From JBCAXA01 sp038534295 (lineage in GTDB: Bacteria > Pseudomonadota > Gammaproteobacteria > Steroidobacterales > Woeseiaceae): a DNA stretch of 64,000 bases. The notes under the pieces are model-generated. The model saw only the letters and a program-made list of their open reading frames with translations, ran no database searches and was not told the origin of the DNA. This document shows positions 25,679-33,322 of this stretch, in pieces. Position numbers and translations under genes: made by a program. The stretch lies in NCBI GenBank assembly GCA_038534295.1, contig JBCAXA010000001.1, positions 1,550,001-1,614,000 of the forward strand, written 5' to 3'. The stretch's first letter is position 1; the number at the start of each line of letters is the position of its first letter.

Positions 25679-26283
25679 CGATCGGCTCCATTGAGGAAAT
25701 TGGCCATCAGCGTCATGCCATCGGGCGTCAGCACGCTTTCCGGATGAAACTGTACGCCTTCGAGCGGCAGTTCGCGGTGCCGCACGGCCATCAGCTCGCC
25801 CTGATCGGTGCTGGCGGTTGCGGTGAGTACCGACGGCAACGCGTCTTGTTCGGCGCATAGACTGTGGTACCGGCCGACCTGCATTGGCGCGGCGATACCG
25901 GCAAACAGCGTCTGGCCGTCATGTTGAATCGCCGAGGTCTTGCCGTGCATCAAACGCGGAGCGGCAACGATGCTACCGCCGTAATGCTGCACCAAGCACT
26001 GGTGGCCGAGACAGACCCCGAGTAGAGGCGCCCGACCGGCAAACGCATCGATGATCGCGAGCGACACGCCGGCGCCATCGGGTCGACCGGGTCCGGGTGA
26101 AATCACGACGTGCGTCGGCGCCAGCGCCAACGCATCGGCGACGGCAATTTCGTCGTTGCGATAAACCCGAACCGCCGCGCCCAAGGCCGCAAAGCCCTGC
26201 ACGAGATTGAAGGTAAACGAGTCGTAGTTGTCGATGACGAGCAGTTGCGGGGCACCATCCGCCGCAGGAAATAATTGCGGCAT
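25675..26283 (-). CDS. trpG: Anthranilate synthase component II (glutamine amidotransferase)
   Basis: The 202-residue class I amidotransferase gives ammonia to TrpE. Motifs: LLVIDNYDSFTFNLVQGF, the oxyanion ISPGPGRPDGAG, the nucleophile Cys in LLGVCLGHQCLVQHYGG, and the catalytic His-Glu in VQFHPES. It starts right after the trpE stop codon. It might also serve folate synthesis (PabA role), as in organisms with one shared subunit; no pabB is in the window to judge this. Confidence 0.96.
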   Translation of the reverse strand: MPQLFPAADGAPQLLVIDNYDSFTFNLVQGFAALGAAVRVYRNDEIAVADALALAPTHVVISPGPGRPDGAGVSLAIIDAFAGRAPLLGVCLGHQCLVQHYGGSIVAAPRLMHGKTSAIQHDGQTLFAGIAAPMQVGRYHSLCAEQDALPSVLTATASTDQGELMAVRHRELPLEGVQFHPESVLTPDGMTLMANFLNGADR

Positions 26284-27684
26284 CTACAAGCCCTCCGCCG
26301 CGATGGCCAGCGCCGAGCGCAGAATTGCGCTTTTGTGCAGAACCTCGTGGTATTCGGTGGTCGGGTCGCTGTCGGCGACGATGCCGGCGCCGGCCTGAAA
26401 ACTATAGCCATCGCCGTCGAACACCAGCGTTCGAATCGTGATGGCCTGGTCCATGTCGCCGCCTTTGCCGAAATATCCAACGGTGCCGGCATACAGACCG
26501 CGATCGACCGGTTCGAGTTCGTCGATAATCTGCATGGCGCGCACTTTCGGCGCACCGACCAAGGTCCCAGCCGGAAACGCCGCCGCAAACAGATCGAACG
26601 CATCGCTATCGTCGCCGAGCTCGCCGCTGACGCCCGACACGATGTGCATGACATGGCTGTAGCGCTCGACCGTCATGTACGGCTTGACGTGCACCGAGCC
26701 GATCCGCGCGACCCGGCCGAGATCGTTGCGGGCGAGGTCGACGAGCATGACGTGCTCGGCACGCTCCTTTGGATCGGCCAGCAGTTCGGTTTCCAGTGCG
26801 GCATCCTGATCCGCATCGACGCCGCGCGGCCGGGTGCCGGCAATCGGTCGCAGCGAGGCCTGGCCGTCCATGCAGCGAACCAGCGCCTCAGGCGACGAGC
26901 CCGCCACACGCAGCCCGCCCACGTCGAGGAAGAACATATAGGGTGACGGGTTCAGCAGTCGGAGCGCACGGTAAACGTCGAACGGCGCAACCGACGTTTT
27001 GCCATCAAAACGCACTGACAAAACAATTTGATAGATGTCGCCGGCGCGGATGTAGTCCTGACAACGCTGTACCAGGCGCTCGAACGTCGACTGGTCGAGG
27101 CTCGCGGTCATGTCGGTCGGCGGGTTACCGCGTACTGGCAACGGCACAGGGCCGCGCAAGCGCTCAATAACCGCGCGCTTGAGTTGCTCACGCGCGTCGC
27201 GATCGCCGGCGTGCAGTAGCGCCATACGCCGGGTCAGATGATCGAATACGAGCACCGACTCGCAGCCGACGTAAGCCGCTATGACATCGTGCGCCGCCGG
27301 CGCAGCAGACGGCAGACGCTCGAAGTAGCGGACGATGTCGTAGGCGGCATAACCGACCAGACCGCCGTTGAACGGCAGCCCGGGCATCGTCGGTGCAAGA
27401 TCCGGCGTCGCATCGAGTGCACGGCGTAGCAGCGCCTTTAGTCCGGCGGCGTCGGCCGGCAGCGCCAGCTCCGCGTCGCCGAGACGGACGCCGCTGCGGG
27501 TGATGGTGATTTCGGAGGCAGCCCCAAAACCCAGGAACGAGTAGCGGGCCAGGCGCGTGCCGCCCTCGACGCTCTCGAGCAAATAGCGCGGCTCGAGGTC
27601 GGCCAACTTCAAGTAGGCCGATACCGGCGTATCGAGATCGGCGACGATATCGAAGTCGCCAGGGAGCTGCTCGTTGTCAGCCAT
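26284..27684 (-). CDS. trpE: Anthranilate synthase component I
   Basis: The 466-residue chorismate-utilising enzyme makes anthranilate with TrpG. An N-terminal regulatory region includes LESVEGGTRLARYSFLGFG, with the LLES element of the tryptophan feedback site. The catalytic domain has YIRAGDIYQIVLSVRF, RPIAGTRPRG, HVMLVDLARNDLGRV and GTLVGAPKVRAMQIIDELEP. It is the first structural gene of the operon and lies 55 bases after an attenuator-type terminator and a Trp-rich leader peptide. Confidence 0.96.
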   Translation of the reverse strand: MADNEQLPGDFDIVADLDTPVSAYLKLADLEPRYLLESVEGGTRLARYSFLGFGAASEITITRSGVRLGDAELALPADAAGLKALLRRALDATPDLAPTMPGLPFNGGLVGYAAYDIVRYFERLPSAAPAAHDVIAAYVGCESVLVFDHLTRRMALLHAGDRDAREQLKRAVIERLRGPVPLPVRGNPPTDMTASLDQSTFERLVQRCQDYIRAGDIYQIVLSVRFDGKTSVAPFDVYRALRLLNPSPYMFFLDVGGLRVAGSSPEALVRCMDGQASLRPIAGTRPRGVDADQDAALETELLADPKERAEHVMLVDLARNDLGRVARIGSVHVKPYMTVERYSHVMHIVSGVSGELGDDSDAFDLFAAAFPAGTLVGAPKVRAMQIIDELEPVDRGLYAGTVGYFGKGGDMDQAITIRTLVFDGDGYSFQAGAGIVADSDPTTEYHEVLHKSAILRSALAIAAEGL

Positions 27685-27739
27685 AATGCTCTCGTCAGTG
27701 TTCGTTGTTCATGCCGACGGCTAATCCGTATCGGCGGCC

Positions 27740-27777
27740 AAAAAAAAACCCACCTCGCGGCTGTCGAGATGGGTTTT
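27740..27777 (-). terminator. trp attenuator terminator
   Basis: Read on the minus strand, AAAACCCATCTCG (27777 to 27765) pairs with CGAGGTGGGTTTT (27757 to 27745), with one G-U pair and a 7-base loop, followed by nine T (27748 to 27740). This is a textbook intrinsic terminator. It lies between the leader peptide and trpE, where only attenuation explains it. The 5' arm (CCCATCTCG) can pair instead with CGAGAGGG inside the leader ORF (27822 to 27815), with one bulged A, which would be the antiterminator. Confidence 0.88.
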
Positions 27778-27803
27778 CCGTCCGTTGGTCGATGCGTCGC
27801 GCG

Positions 27804-27845
27804 CTAGCCGGTCACCCTCTCGTCGGGGCCGTGCCACCAGTTCAT
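27804..27845 (-). CDS. trpL: trp operon leader peptide
   Basis: The reading frame encodes MNWWHGPDERVTG with tandem Trp codons (TGG TGG, 27839 to 27834) and a TAG stop at 27806-27804. It sits 27 bases before the attenuator hairpin. A second in-frame ATG at 27869 would add eight residues, but it coincides with the predicted transcription start, so 27845 is preferred unless the leader is translated without a 5' UTR. No clear ribosome-binding site is seen. The Trp codons can pair (CUGGU with ACCGG at 27812 to 27808) as in other trp leaders. Ribosome stalling at these codons when charged tRNA-Trp is scarce would favour the antiterminator. Confidence 0.82.
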   Translation of the reverse strand: MNWWHGPDERVTG

Positions 27846-27876
27846 GTGCGCTGAGCGACGGTGCTTCATGCGTCGA

Positions 27877-27905
27877 TTGTTACCGCGCTCGCCGATGGCG
27901 GTCAA
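27877..27905 (-). promoter_or_regulatory. Predicted sigma-70 promoter of the trp operon
   Basis: On the minus strand, TTGACC (27905 to 27900), 17 bases, then TAACAA (27882 to 27877). Initiation would fall near 27870. The -35 box overlaps the stop codon of the upstream DUF885 gene. The position upstream of trpL and the attenuator supports the assignment. No TrpR-type operator was recognised. Confidence 0.65.
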
Positions 27906-29728
27906 GTCGTGCCATGCCCGAGCCGCTCGCGCTCGGCCGCGATGAAGCGCTCGACCTGCTCGGTCAGCACCGTCATCGGAATTGGACCGTTGGCAAGAAC
28001 AGCGTCGTGAAACCGACGGACGTCGAAGTCCTCGCCCAATTCGCTTTCCGCAAGGGCTCGCAGCTGCATGATCCGGATCATCCCGACCTTGTAGGCGGTT
28101 GCCTGGCCGGGGTAAACGAGATAACGCTCGATCGCGTTGATGGCATCGCCCTCCGGATTCGGCGTGTTCTCGAGCAGATAGTCGATAGCTTGCTCACGCG
28201 TCCAGCGCATTTCGTGCATGCCGGTGTCCACAACGAGCCGGCAGGCGCGCCAGAGCTCCATCGCAAGACGACCGAAGTCGCTGTACGGATCGGGATAGGC
28301 ACCGATCTCGGTTGGCAGCCACTCGGAATACAGCCCCCAGCCTTCCGAGAACGCCGTGACCCGACTGAAGCGGCGAAATCGCGGCAGCTCAGCGAGCTCT
28401 TGTTGAATCGCGATCTGCATGTGGTGACCGGGTATGCCTTCGTGATACGCAAGCGCTCGCATCTGGTAGACCGGCATGCGATCCATGCGATACAGGTTGG
28501 CGTAGTAGATACCGGGCCGACTGCCGTCAGCCGCCGGGCGACTGTAAAACGCCTTGCCGGCCGACTTTTCGCGAAACGGCTCGACGCGTTTGACGAGCAT
28601 GTCCGCGACCGGCTTGCGACCGAACAGTGTGTCGAGCCGGCTGCGCATGTCGTCGATGATCGCCGTCGCTTCGGCGAGGTAGCGCTGCCGGCCTGCATCG
28701 GTGTTCGGGTAGAAGAACTGCGGATCGGTCCGCGTGAACTCGAAAAACTCGGCGAGAGAGCCGTCGAAATTCACGGCCCGCATGATGGCGCGCATTTCAT
28801 CGTGGATGCGGGCAACCTCTGCAAGGCCGATGTCATGCAACTCAGCCGCGGACAGTTCCGTCGTCGTATACCGGCGCAGCATGGCCGCGTAGTAACGCCG
28901 GCCGTCCGGCAGTGACCAAACGCCGTTGCTACCGACAGCAGATTGGCGATTGGCGGCAAGCGCCGCGACCAAGCGCTCGTAAGCCGGACCGACAACGTCG
29001 GTCAGAGCGGCATCCGCAGCGGCCAACAGCGCGGACCGTTCGCCGTCACCGAGGTCGAGTGCGGCGACCTTCGCGACGAAGTCTGCGCGGATGGTCGAAT
29101 CGCGGCCGGAATCGTCGAACGGTGCACCACGCACGACGTTGCCCGCAGCCTCCAAGGCCTGATCAAACACCAGCTCGGGTGCGACGATGCCTTTGCCGGC
29201 CGAGCGCTCGAGCTGAGCGATCACCTGATCGAACAACACACCGACGCCGGTAAGGCGTTGGACATAAGTCTCGGCATCGGCGCGGTCGCGAATGCTGTGG
29301 TTATTGATCAGAAACGCTGGCACAAACGTATGGATGCCAGAGCGGTGATCGATCGGGTAATCGTGATCGCGCCATTCGTACTCGTCGAGCCACGTCGTCA
29401 GCTCGCGCTGCATGAGGCGAACACTGAGTTCGTCCTGAGCGTCGAACCGTACGCCGCCAAAGCGCTGCGTCAGCGCGTCAAGATGGGCGCGGTAGAGCCG
29501 CCGGGTCTCGTCTGTGAACGTCTGGCTGCGGTCTCGCCATTCACCGTCGCGACCGCGAACGCCGAGGCGGGTTTGCAGCTCCGGATTGCGCGCTACGCGT
29601 TCATCGAAGACTTGCTCGAAGAACTCGGCAAGCGCTGCGGAGTCGGCAGCACTCGGTGTCGGGGCAACGGTGGGTTCGGTCGCACACCCAGCGACGAGTA
29701 GCGCGAACAAGACATGGCGATATGTCAC
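27902..29728 (-). CDS. DUF885 family lipoprotein, predicted metallohydrolase
   Basis: The 608-residue product starts MTYRHVLFALLVAGCATEP, a lipoprotein signal with lipobox LVAGC. The rest is the DUF885 fold, alpha-helical and related to M3/M32-type metalloproteases, with the zinc-site motif YHEGIPGHHMQIAIQQEL (about residue 435), a downstream FSEGWGLYSEWL carrying the third ligand, and MRWTREQAIDYLLENT. It probably cleaves peptides or esters at the outer membrane or in the periplasm; no substrate is known. It follows the SLC13 transporter gene by nine bases, so they may be co-transcribed. Confidence 0.85.
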   Translation of the reverse strand: MTYRHVLFALLVAGCATEPTVAPTPSAADSAALAEFFEQVFDERVARNPELQTRLGVRGRDGEWRDRSQTFTDETRRLYRAHLDALTQRFGGVRFDAQDELSVRLMQRELTTWLDEYEWRDHDYPIDHRSGIHTFVPAFLINNHSIRDRADAETYVQRLTGVGVLFDQVIAQLERSAGKGIVAPELVFDQALEAAGNVVRGAPFDDSGRDSTIRADFVAKVAALDLGDGERSALLAAADAALTDVVGPAYERLVAALAANRQSAVGSNGVWSLPDGRRYYAAMLRRYTTTELSAAELHDIGLAEVARIHDEMRAIMRAVNFDGSLAEFFEFTRTDPQFFYPNTDAGRQRYLAEATAIIDDMRSRLDTLFGRKPVADMLVKRVEPFREKSAGKAFYSRPAADGSRPGIYYANLYRMDRMPVYQMRALAYHEGIPGHHMQIAIQQELAELPRFRRFSRVTAFSEGWGLYSEWLPTEIGAYPDPYSDFGRLAMELWRACRLVVDTGMHEMRWTREQAIDYLLENTPNPEGDAINAIERYLVYPGQATAYKVGMIRIMQLRALAESELGEDFDVRRFHDAVLANGPIPMTVLTEQVERFIAAERERLGHGTT

Positions 29729-29737
29729 GGCGACCTC

Positions 29738-31558
29738 CTACAGGCCGTAGATGATCGGCAGAACCAGCGAAAAGCCCAGCCACATGATGAATGTCAGCGG
29801 GATACCGACACGCAGGAAATCCGAAAACTTGTAGCCGCCCGCGCTGAAAATCAAAAGGTTGGTCTGATAGCCGATCGGGGTTGCGTAGCTCATGTTGGCC
29901 CCGAACAGCACGGCCAGCACAAACGGCTCCGGATCGGCGCCGAGCTGCGATGCGACGCTGATCGCGATTGGCGTACCGATTACTGCCGCGGCGTTGTTGG
30001 AGACGACATTCGTCAACACCGTCATGATCAACATGAAGGCGGACAGCACATACGGTACTGGCAGCTCGGCCGTGAGTGCGACAAAACGCTGCGCCACGTA
30101 TTCAGCCATGCCGGTTTGCATCAACGCGAAACCGAGCGCCAGACTGGTCACGACAATCATGATGATCGGTGTCGACAGCGCGTCGGTGATGTCACGCCAG
30201 CGCAGACAACCGGTCGCGAGCATGAGGCCGACGCCGGCCACCGCGCCGGTGGCAATAGGCACAAGACCGGTCGCCGCGAGACCAATCACCAGCGCCATAA
30301 TGCCCAGCGCCCGCTTGGCGCGGTGGGTATGCGGCAGATCGGTCGTGCCGTCGAGCACCAGCATTGCACCGCCAGTCTTCAAATTCTCAATGGCGCTGCG
30401 CTTGCCTTGCACGAGCAAGACGTCGCCGGCACGCAGCCGGACGTTGCCGAGATCGGTCGTAATCCGCGACGACGGCGTGCGGGCGCGATGCACGGCCAGC
30501 GGCAGCAGCTTGGTGTTCGACGAGAAATTGGTATCACTCAGCGTGCGCCGGTGCAGGAGCGAGCCGCGCGTGACAACCACCTCGGCAAGCTGCTGGCCGG
30601 CTGCTGTCAGCGGCGTCTCTTCCTCACTGGCCGGGGTATAGAGCTCGGCACCAATCGCTCGTTCGAAAGTCTTGAGATTATCCGGTGTGTCCTTGACGTA
30701 CAGTCGATCGCCGGCCTGCAGGACCACCGAGGGCAGCTTGGCGAGAAACAGGGAGTCGGTCCGTTGAATTCTGTCGACGCGCATCCGCGCCTGAGTCTTC
30801 GCGAGCACCTCGGACAATGTTTTGCCCGCCGCGAACCCGTCCTGACGTATCGACAGCTGCGCATTGAAGACGCGTGGCGACGTGTCGTTCAGCGGCGGCA
30901 AGCGGTGCGGCATCAGCCGCGGCGCCACCAGCCATAAAAACAGGATACCGACGCCGCCGACCATTGCGACCGGAACGGTAAAGTCGAACATATTGAACTG
31001 CACGAGGCCTTGTTCGCGGGCAAGACCAACGACGAGCAAATTGGTCGACGTACCGATCGTCGTCGACATCCCGCCGATGATAGTCGCAAGACCCATTGGG
31101 ATTAACACGCGCGACGGTGCAGTCTTCGTGTCCATCGACACGGCGACCAGAATTGGCAGCAGCAACACGACGATTGGCGTGTTGTTCATGAACGCGCTCA
31201 ACACGGCGCCGGCAACCAGCGTCGCGAGAAACGCGAGAATTGGCTTGGACCGCCACGCCGACGCCACGACCCCGGCGAGCGGCTGCAACGCGCCCGTGGT
31301 TTCGAGGCCGCGACCGACGATCATCAGTGCGCAGACCGCAACCAGGGCTTCGTTGCCGAACGCCTGAAAAAAATCCGCCGCCGCGATTCGGCCGTCCGGG
31401 CCTTCGTACGGAAACAGCTGAAACAGCAGCAGCAGCAACACCAAAATGGTCAAGCTCGAGCTTTCGAGCGGGATCTGATCGCGCGTAAACAGAAACAGCG
31501 CCAGCGCGGTCATTACGAGCACGACAATGCCGTGAATGTCGGGAGAAACTTGAGGCAC
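29738..31558 (-). CDS. SLC13/DASS-family anion transporter with two TrkA-C domains
   Basis: The 606-residue inner-membrane protein has two halves of transmembrane helices (about 1-200 and 400-606). Between them lie two cytosolic RCK-C/TrkA-C domains (about 215-380; SIRQDGFAAGKTLSEV and VVVTRGSLLHRRTLSDTNF). The transport motifs ALSAFMNNTPIVVLLLPI and TIGTSTNLLVVG match the sodium:sulfate/citrate symporter family, with a second VLTNVVSNNAAAVIGTPI in the C-half. Proteins of this layout are often annotated as sulfate or citrate permeases; the substrate cannot be told from sequence. The DUF885 lipoprotein gene follows by nine bases. Confidence 0.88.
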   Translation of the reverse strand: MPQVSPDIHGIVVLVMTALALFLFTRDQIPLESSSLTILVLLLLLFQLFPYEGPDGRIAAADFFQAFGNEALVAVCALMIVGRGLETTGALQPLAGVVASAWRSKPILAFLATLVAGAVLSAFMNNTPIVVLLLPILVAVSMDTKTAPSRVLIPMGLATIIGGMSTTIGTSTNLLVVGLAREQGLVQFNMFDFTVPVAMVGGVGILFLWLVAPRLMPHRLPPLNDTSPRVFNAQLSIRQDGFAAGKTLSEVLAKTQARMRVDRIQRTDSLFLAKLPSVVLQAGDRLYVKDTPDNLKTFERAIGAELYTPASEEETPLTAAGQQLAEVVVTRGSLLHRRTLSDTNFSSNTKLLPLAVHRARTPSSRITTDLGNVRLRAGDVLLVQGKRSAIENLKTGGAMLVLDGTTDLPHTHRAKRALGIMALVIGLAATGLVPIATGAVAGVGLMLATGCLRWRDITDALSTPIIMIVVTSLALGFALMQTGMAEYVAQRFVALTAELPVPYVLSAFMLIMTVLTNVVSNNAAAVIGTPIAISVASQLGADPEPFVLAVLFGANMSYATPIGYQTNLLIFSAGGYKFSDFLRVGIPLTFIMWLGFSLVLPIIYGL

Positions 31559-31642
31559 GCGAATCTCGCTGTTGGCGGTGTCGCTCGGGCGGGCGCTTGT
31601 CTTTTTTGCTGCTATGCAGCATTTGTTGCCGCTGGCGGTATG

Positions 31643-32863
31643 CTAGCGCAGCCTCGGGCCGCTCGCCACGGACCCATCGCGAGTCAGCGATGCCGCTAGC
31701 GCACCAAAGGCCGGTTTCTCGCTGAGTCGGGCGGCAATCGCACCCCAGCGCCGGCCGTAGCCGGTGCCATCGACCGCCGCGATCGCCGCGCACCACGCCG
31801 CCGGGCGGCTGGCCAGCGACTGTCCCGGCCAGAAGTCGGCGAGGCAGGCAAAGGTCAGATTTCGGTGCCGATAGCGCTGCGCATCGGTGGCTGCCAGCCA
31901 GCGCCGCCGCCATTCGGGATAATCCGGCCGCCGCAGCAAATGGCCGAGCGCATGCTCCGGCTCAAGCGCGGCGCAGGGACCGCTGCGGTCGGCCAGACGA
32001 CGCGAATGGCGACGCGCGGCGTTTGCGAGTCCGGTTAGCGCTGCCTCGGCAAAGGCCGCGGCCGCATGATCGTCGCCACCGCAACCGGCCAATTGGATCA
32101 ATTCGCCAAGACCGCGGGGCAGCAAGGCCAGACGCCGGTGTCGGTACACGTCCCAGACATCGCTTGCCAGCGGCCAGCGCAGCTCGTCGAGCAGCTCATC
32201 GGCCTCGGCCAAGACGACCGCCAGCGCTGCGTCGAGTCCAGCAGCGTCGAAACCGCGCCGCGACCAGTAGGGCAACATATTGAGGCTGACCGGCAACACG
32301 GCTGCGTCGCCCGGCAAGCACAGCCGGTTTACCGGGGTCGCACACGCGAACGATTCGGCCCCCAGAACCGCGCTGGTCGACTCGAGGCGGCGCGCGAATA
32401 GCGGTACCCATCGTGCCGGCCACACGGCCAGTTGGGACTTTAGGCCCGGCAGGTCCCGTCGCTGCACGACGATGTGGCACGGCAAGCGGCGCAGCCGCTC
32501 ATCGTCGGCAAGGGCATTGGCTTGCGCTACTGTGAACTGCAGGACGTTGCGTCGCGCAAAATCGCCCAGGCCGTACGCCGCAACGACGCCCGGCAAGCAC
32601 TCGGCGATGGCGCCGGCGGTGAGGGCCGTCAAATCGATCGCCGCGGCGCCCGGCGTGCTCGACAGCGCCGCCGCAAGCGCGGTGCCGCCGGTGAGCCATT
32701 CGACCGCGGTGACGGCGCCGATGACCCGTTCAGCCGGATACCAGAGGCCGGCGTGAGCAATGATGTGCGGATAGGCATGGAGCTGGCGCAGCGTTTGCAG
32801 TCGGCGCCAGACGCTGGTGTCGGCTTGCGCGGCGTCGCGGGTGTCGGTGAACGCGTGGACCAT
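31643..32863 (-). CDS. Hypothetical protein, family not recognised
   Basis: The 406-residue product matches no family I know. It is rich in Ala and Arg, with no signal peptide or clear transmembrane segment. Visible blocks are RLQTLRQLHAYPHIIAHAGLW near the N-terminus, an ARWVPLFARRLESTSAVLGAESFACATPVNRLC segment in the middle, and LNMLPYWSRRGFDAAGLDAALAVVLAEADELLDELRWP after it. A helical C-terminal half includes YPEWRRRWLAATDAQRYRHRNLTF. The strand and length are the best supported for this interval, since other frames are broken. It is divergent from the next gene, with a 123-base gap. Confidence 0.6.
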   Translation of the reverse strand: MVHAFTDTRDAAQADTSVWRRLQTLRQLHAYPHIIAHAGLWYPAERVIGAVTAVEWLTGGTALAAALSSTPGAAAIDLTALTAGAIAECLPGVVAAYGLGDFARRNVLQFTVAQANALADDERLRRLPCHIVVQRRDLPGLKSQLAVWPARWVPLFARRLESTSAVLGAESFACATPVNRLCLPGDAAVLPVSLNMLPYWSRRGFDAAGLDAALAVVLAEADELLDELRWPLASDVWDVYRHRRLALLPRGLGELIQLAGCGGDDHAAAAFAEAALTGLANAARRHSRRLADRSGPCAALEPEHALGHLLRRPDYPEWRRRWLAATDAQRYRHRNLTFACLADFWPGQSLASRPAAWCAAIAAVDGTGYGRRWGAIAARLSEKPAFGALAASLTRDGSVASGPRLR

Positions 32864-32926
32864 CCGTCAAGCGTCGGCCAGGACGAGGGTCGCTGCCGCG
32901 CACCAATCCGGGCAAAACATGCGGCT

Positions 32927-32955
32927 TTGGGACCACCGACGCGATCTGCTATCGT
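32927..32955 (+). promoter_or_regulatory. Possible promoter of the small gene and ABC exporter
   Basis: TTGGGA (32927-32932), 17 bases, then TATCGT (32950-32955), 31 bases before the TTG start of the next gene. The match is moderate and was picked by eye in a short divergent gap. Confidence 0.4.
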
Positions 32956-32986
32956 CGCGCGCGTTGCCACCGGCTGGAGCCCGCCG

Positions 32987-33322
32987 TTGAGTTTTCGCGA
33001 TTTGATAAGCGCTTGGGAATCGACACCGGTCGTTCACAAGACCGCTGAAGCCTATGCCGTCCAGCTGCCGCGAGACGCCGCCGCCAAGCTACACGCGTTG
33101 GCGGAACTCTATCCCGGTGCTGGCGTCGAGCAAATCATCACCGATCTTCTCAATCGCGCGCTCGACGAGGTGGTCACCGCACTGCCTTACGTGCCCGGCG
33201 ATCGAGTCATTCGCGAAGACGAGTACGGCGATCCGGTGTACGAAGACATTGGGCCCACGTCGGAATTCGAGCGCCTCAAACGGTTGCACGAACAACGCTT
33301 GAGTGACCCAGCAAGCGACTAG
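32987..33322 (+). CDS. Conserved small hypothetical protein with RHH-like helix pair
   Basis: The 111-residue product begins MSFRDLISAWESTPVVHKTAEAY. I chose TTG 32987 because TGGAG lies seven bases upstream and because a longer ORF to the left is antisense to the neighbouring gene. The core YAVQLPRDAAAKLHALAELYPG and GVEQIITDLLNRALDEV resembles a ribbon-helix-helix style strand-helix-helix, seen in small proteins sometimes annotated as pilin assembly proteins. That label is weak. An acidic linker and EFERLKRLHEQRL helix end it. The stop overlaps the ABC exporter start by 20 bases. Confidence 0.65.
   Translation: MSFRDLISAWESTPVVHKTAEAYAVQLPRDAAAKLHALAELYPGAGVEQIITDLLNRALDEVVTALPYVPGDRVIREDEYGDPVYEDIGPTSEFERLKRLHEQRLSDPASD

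Noticed and set aside
27785..30937. Long plus-strand ORFs (27785-28915, 28943-29701, 29714-30937) opposite the DUF885 and SLC13 genes
   Set aside because: They mirror conserved proteins on the minus strand and have His/Arg-rich shadow composition typical of high-GC genomes.
31607..31621. TGCTGC-TAT-GCAGCA hairpin next to a run of six T
   Set aside because: For transcripts of the minus-strand genes the run reads as A after the stem, so it is not an intrinsic terminator; no plus-strand gene ends here.
32474..32986. Long N-terminal extension of the small gene at 32987
   Set aside because: It is antisense to the 406-residue minus-strand gene, Arg-rich, and the TTG at 32987 has a good ribosome-binding site.
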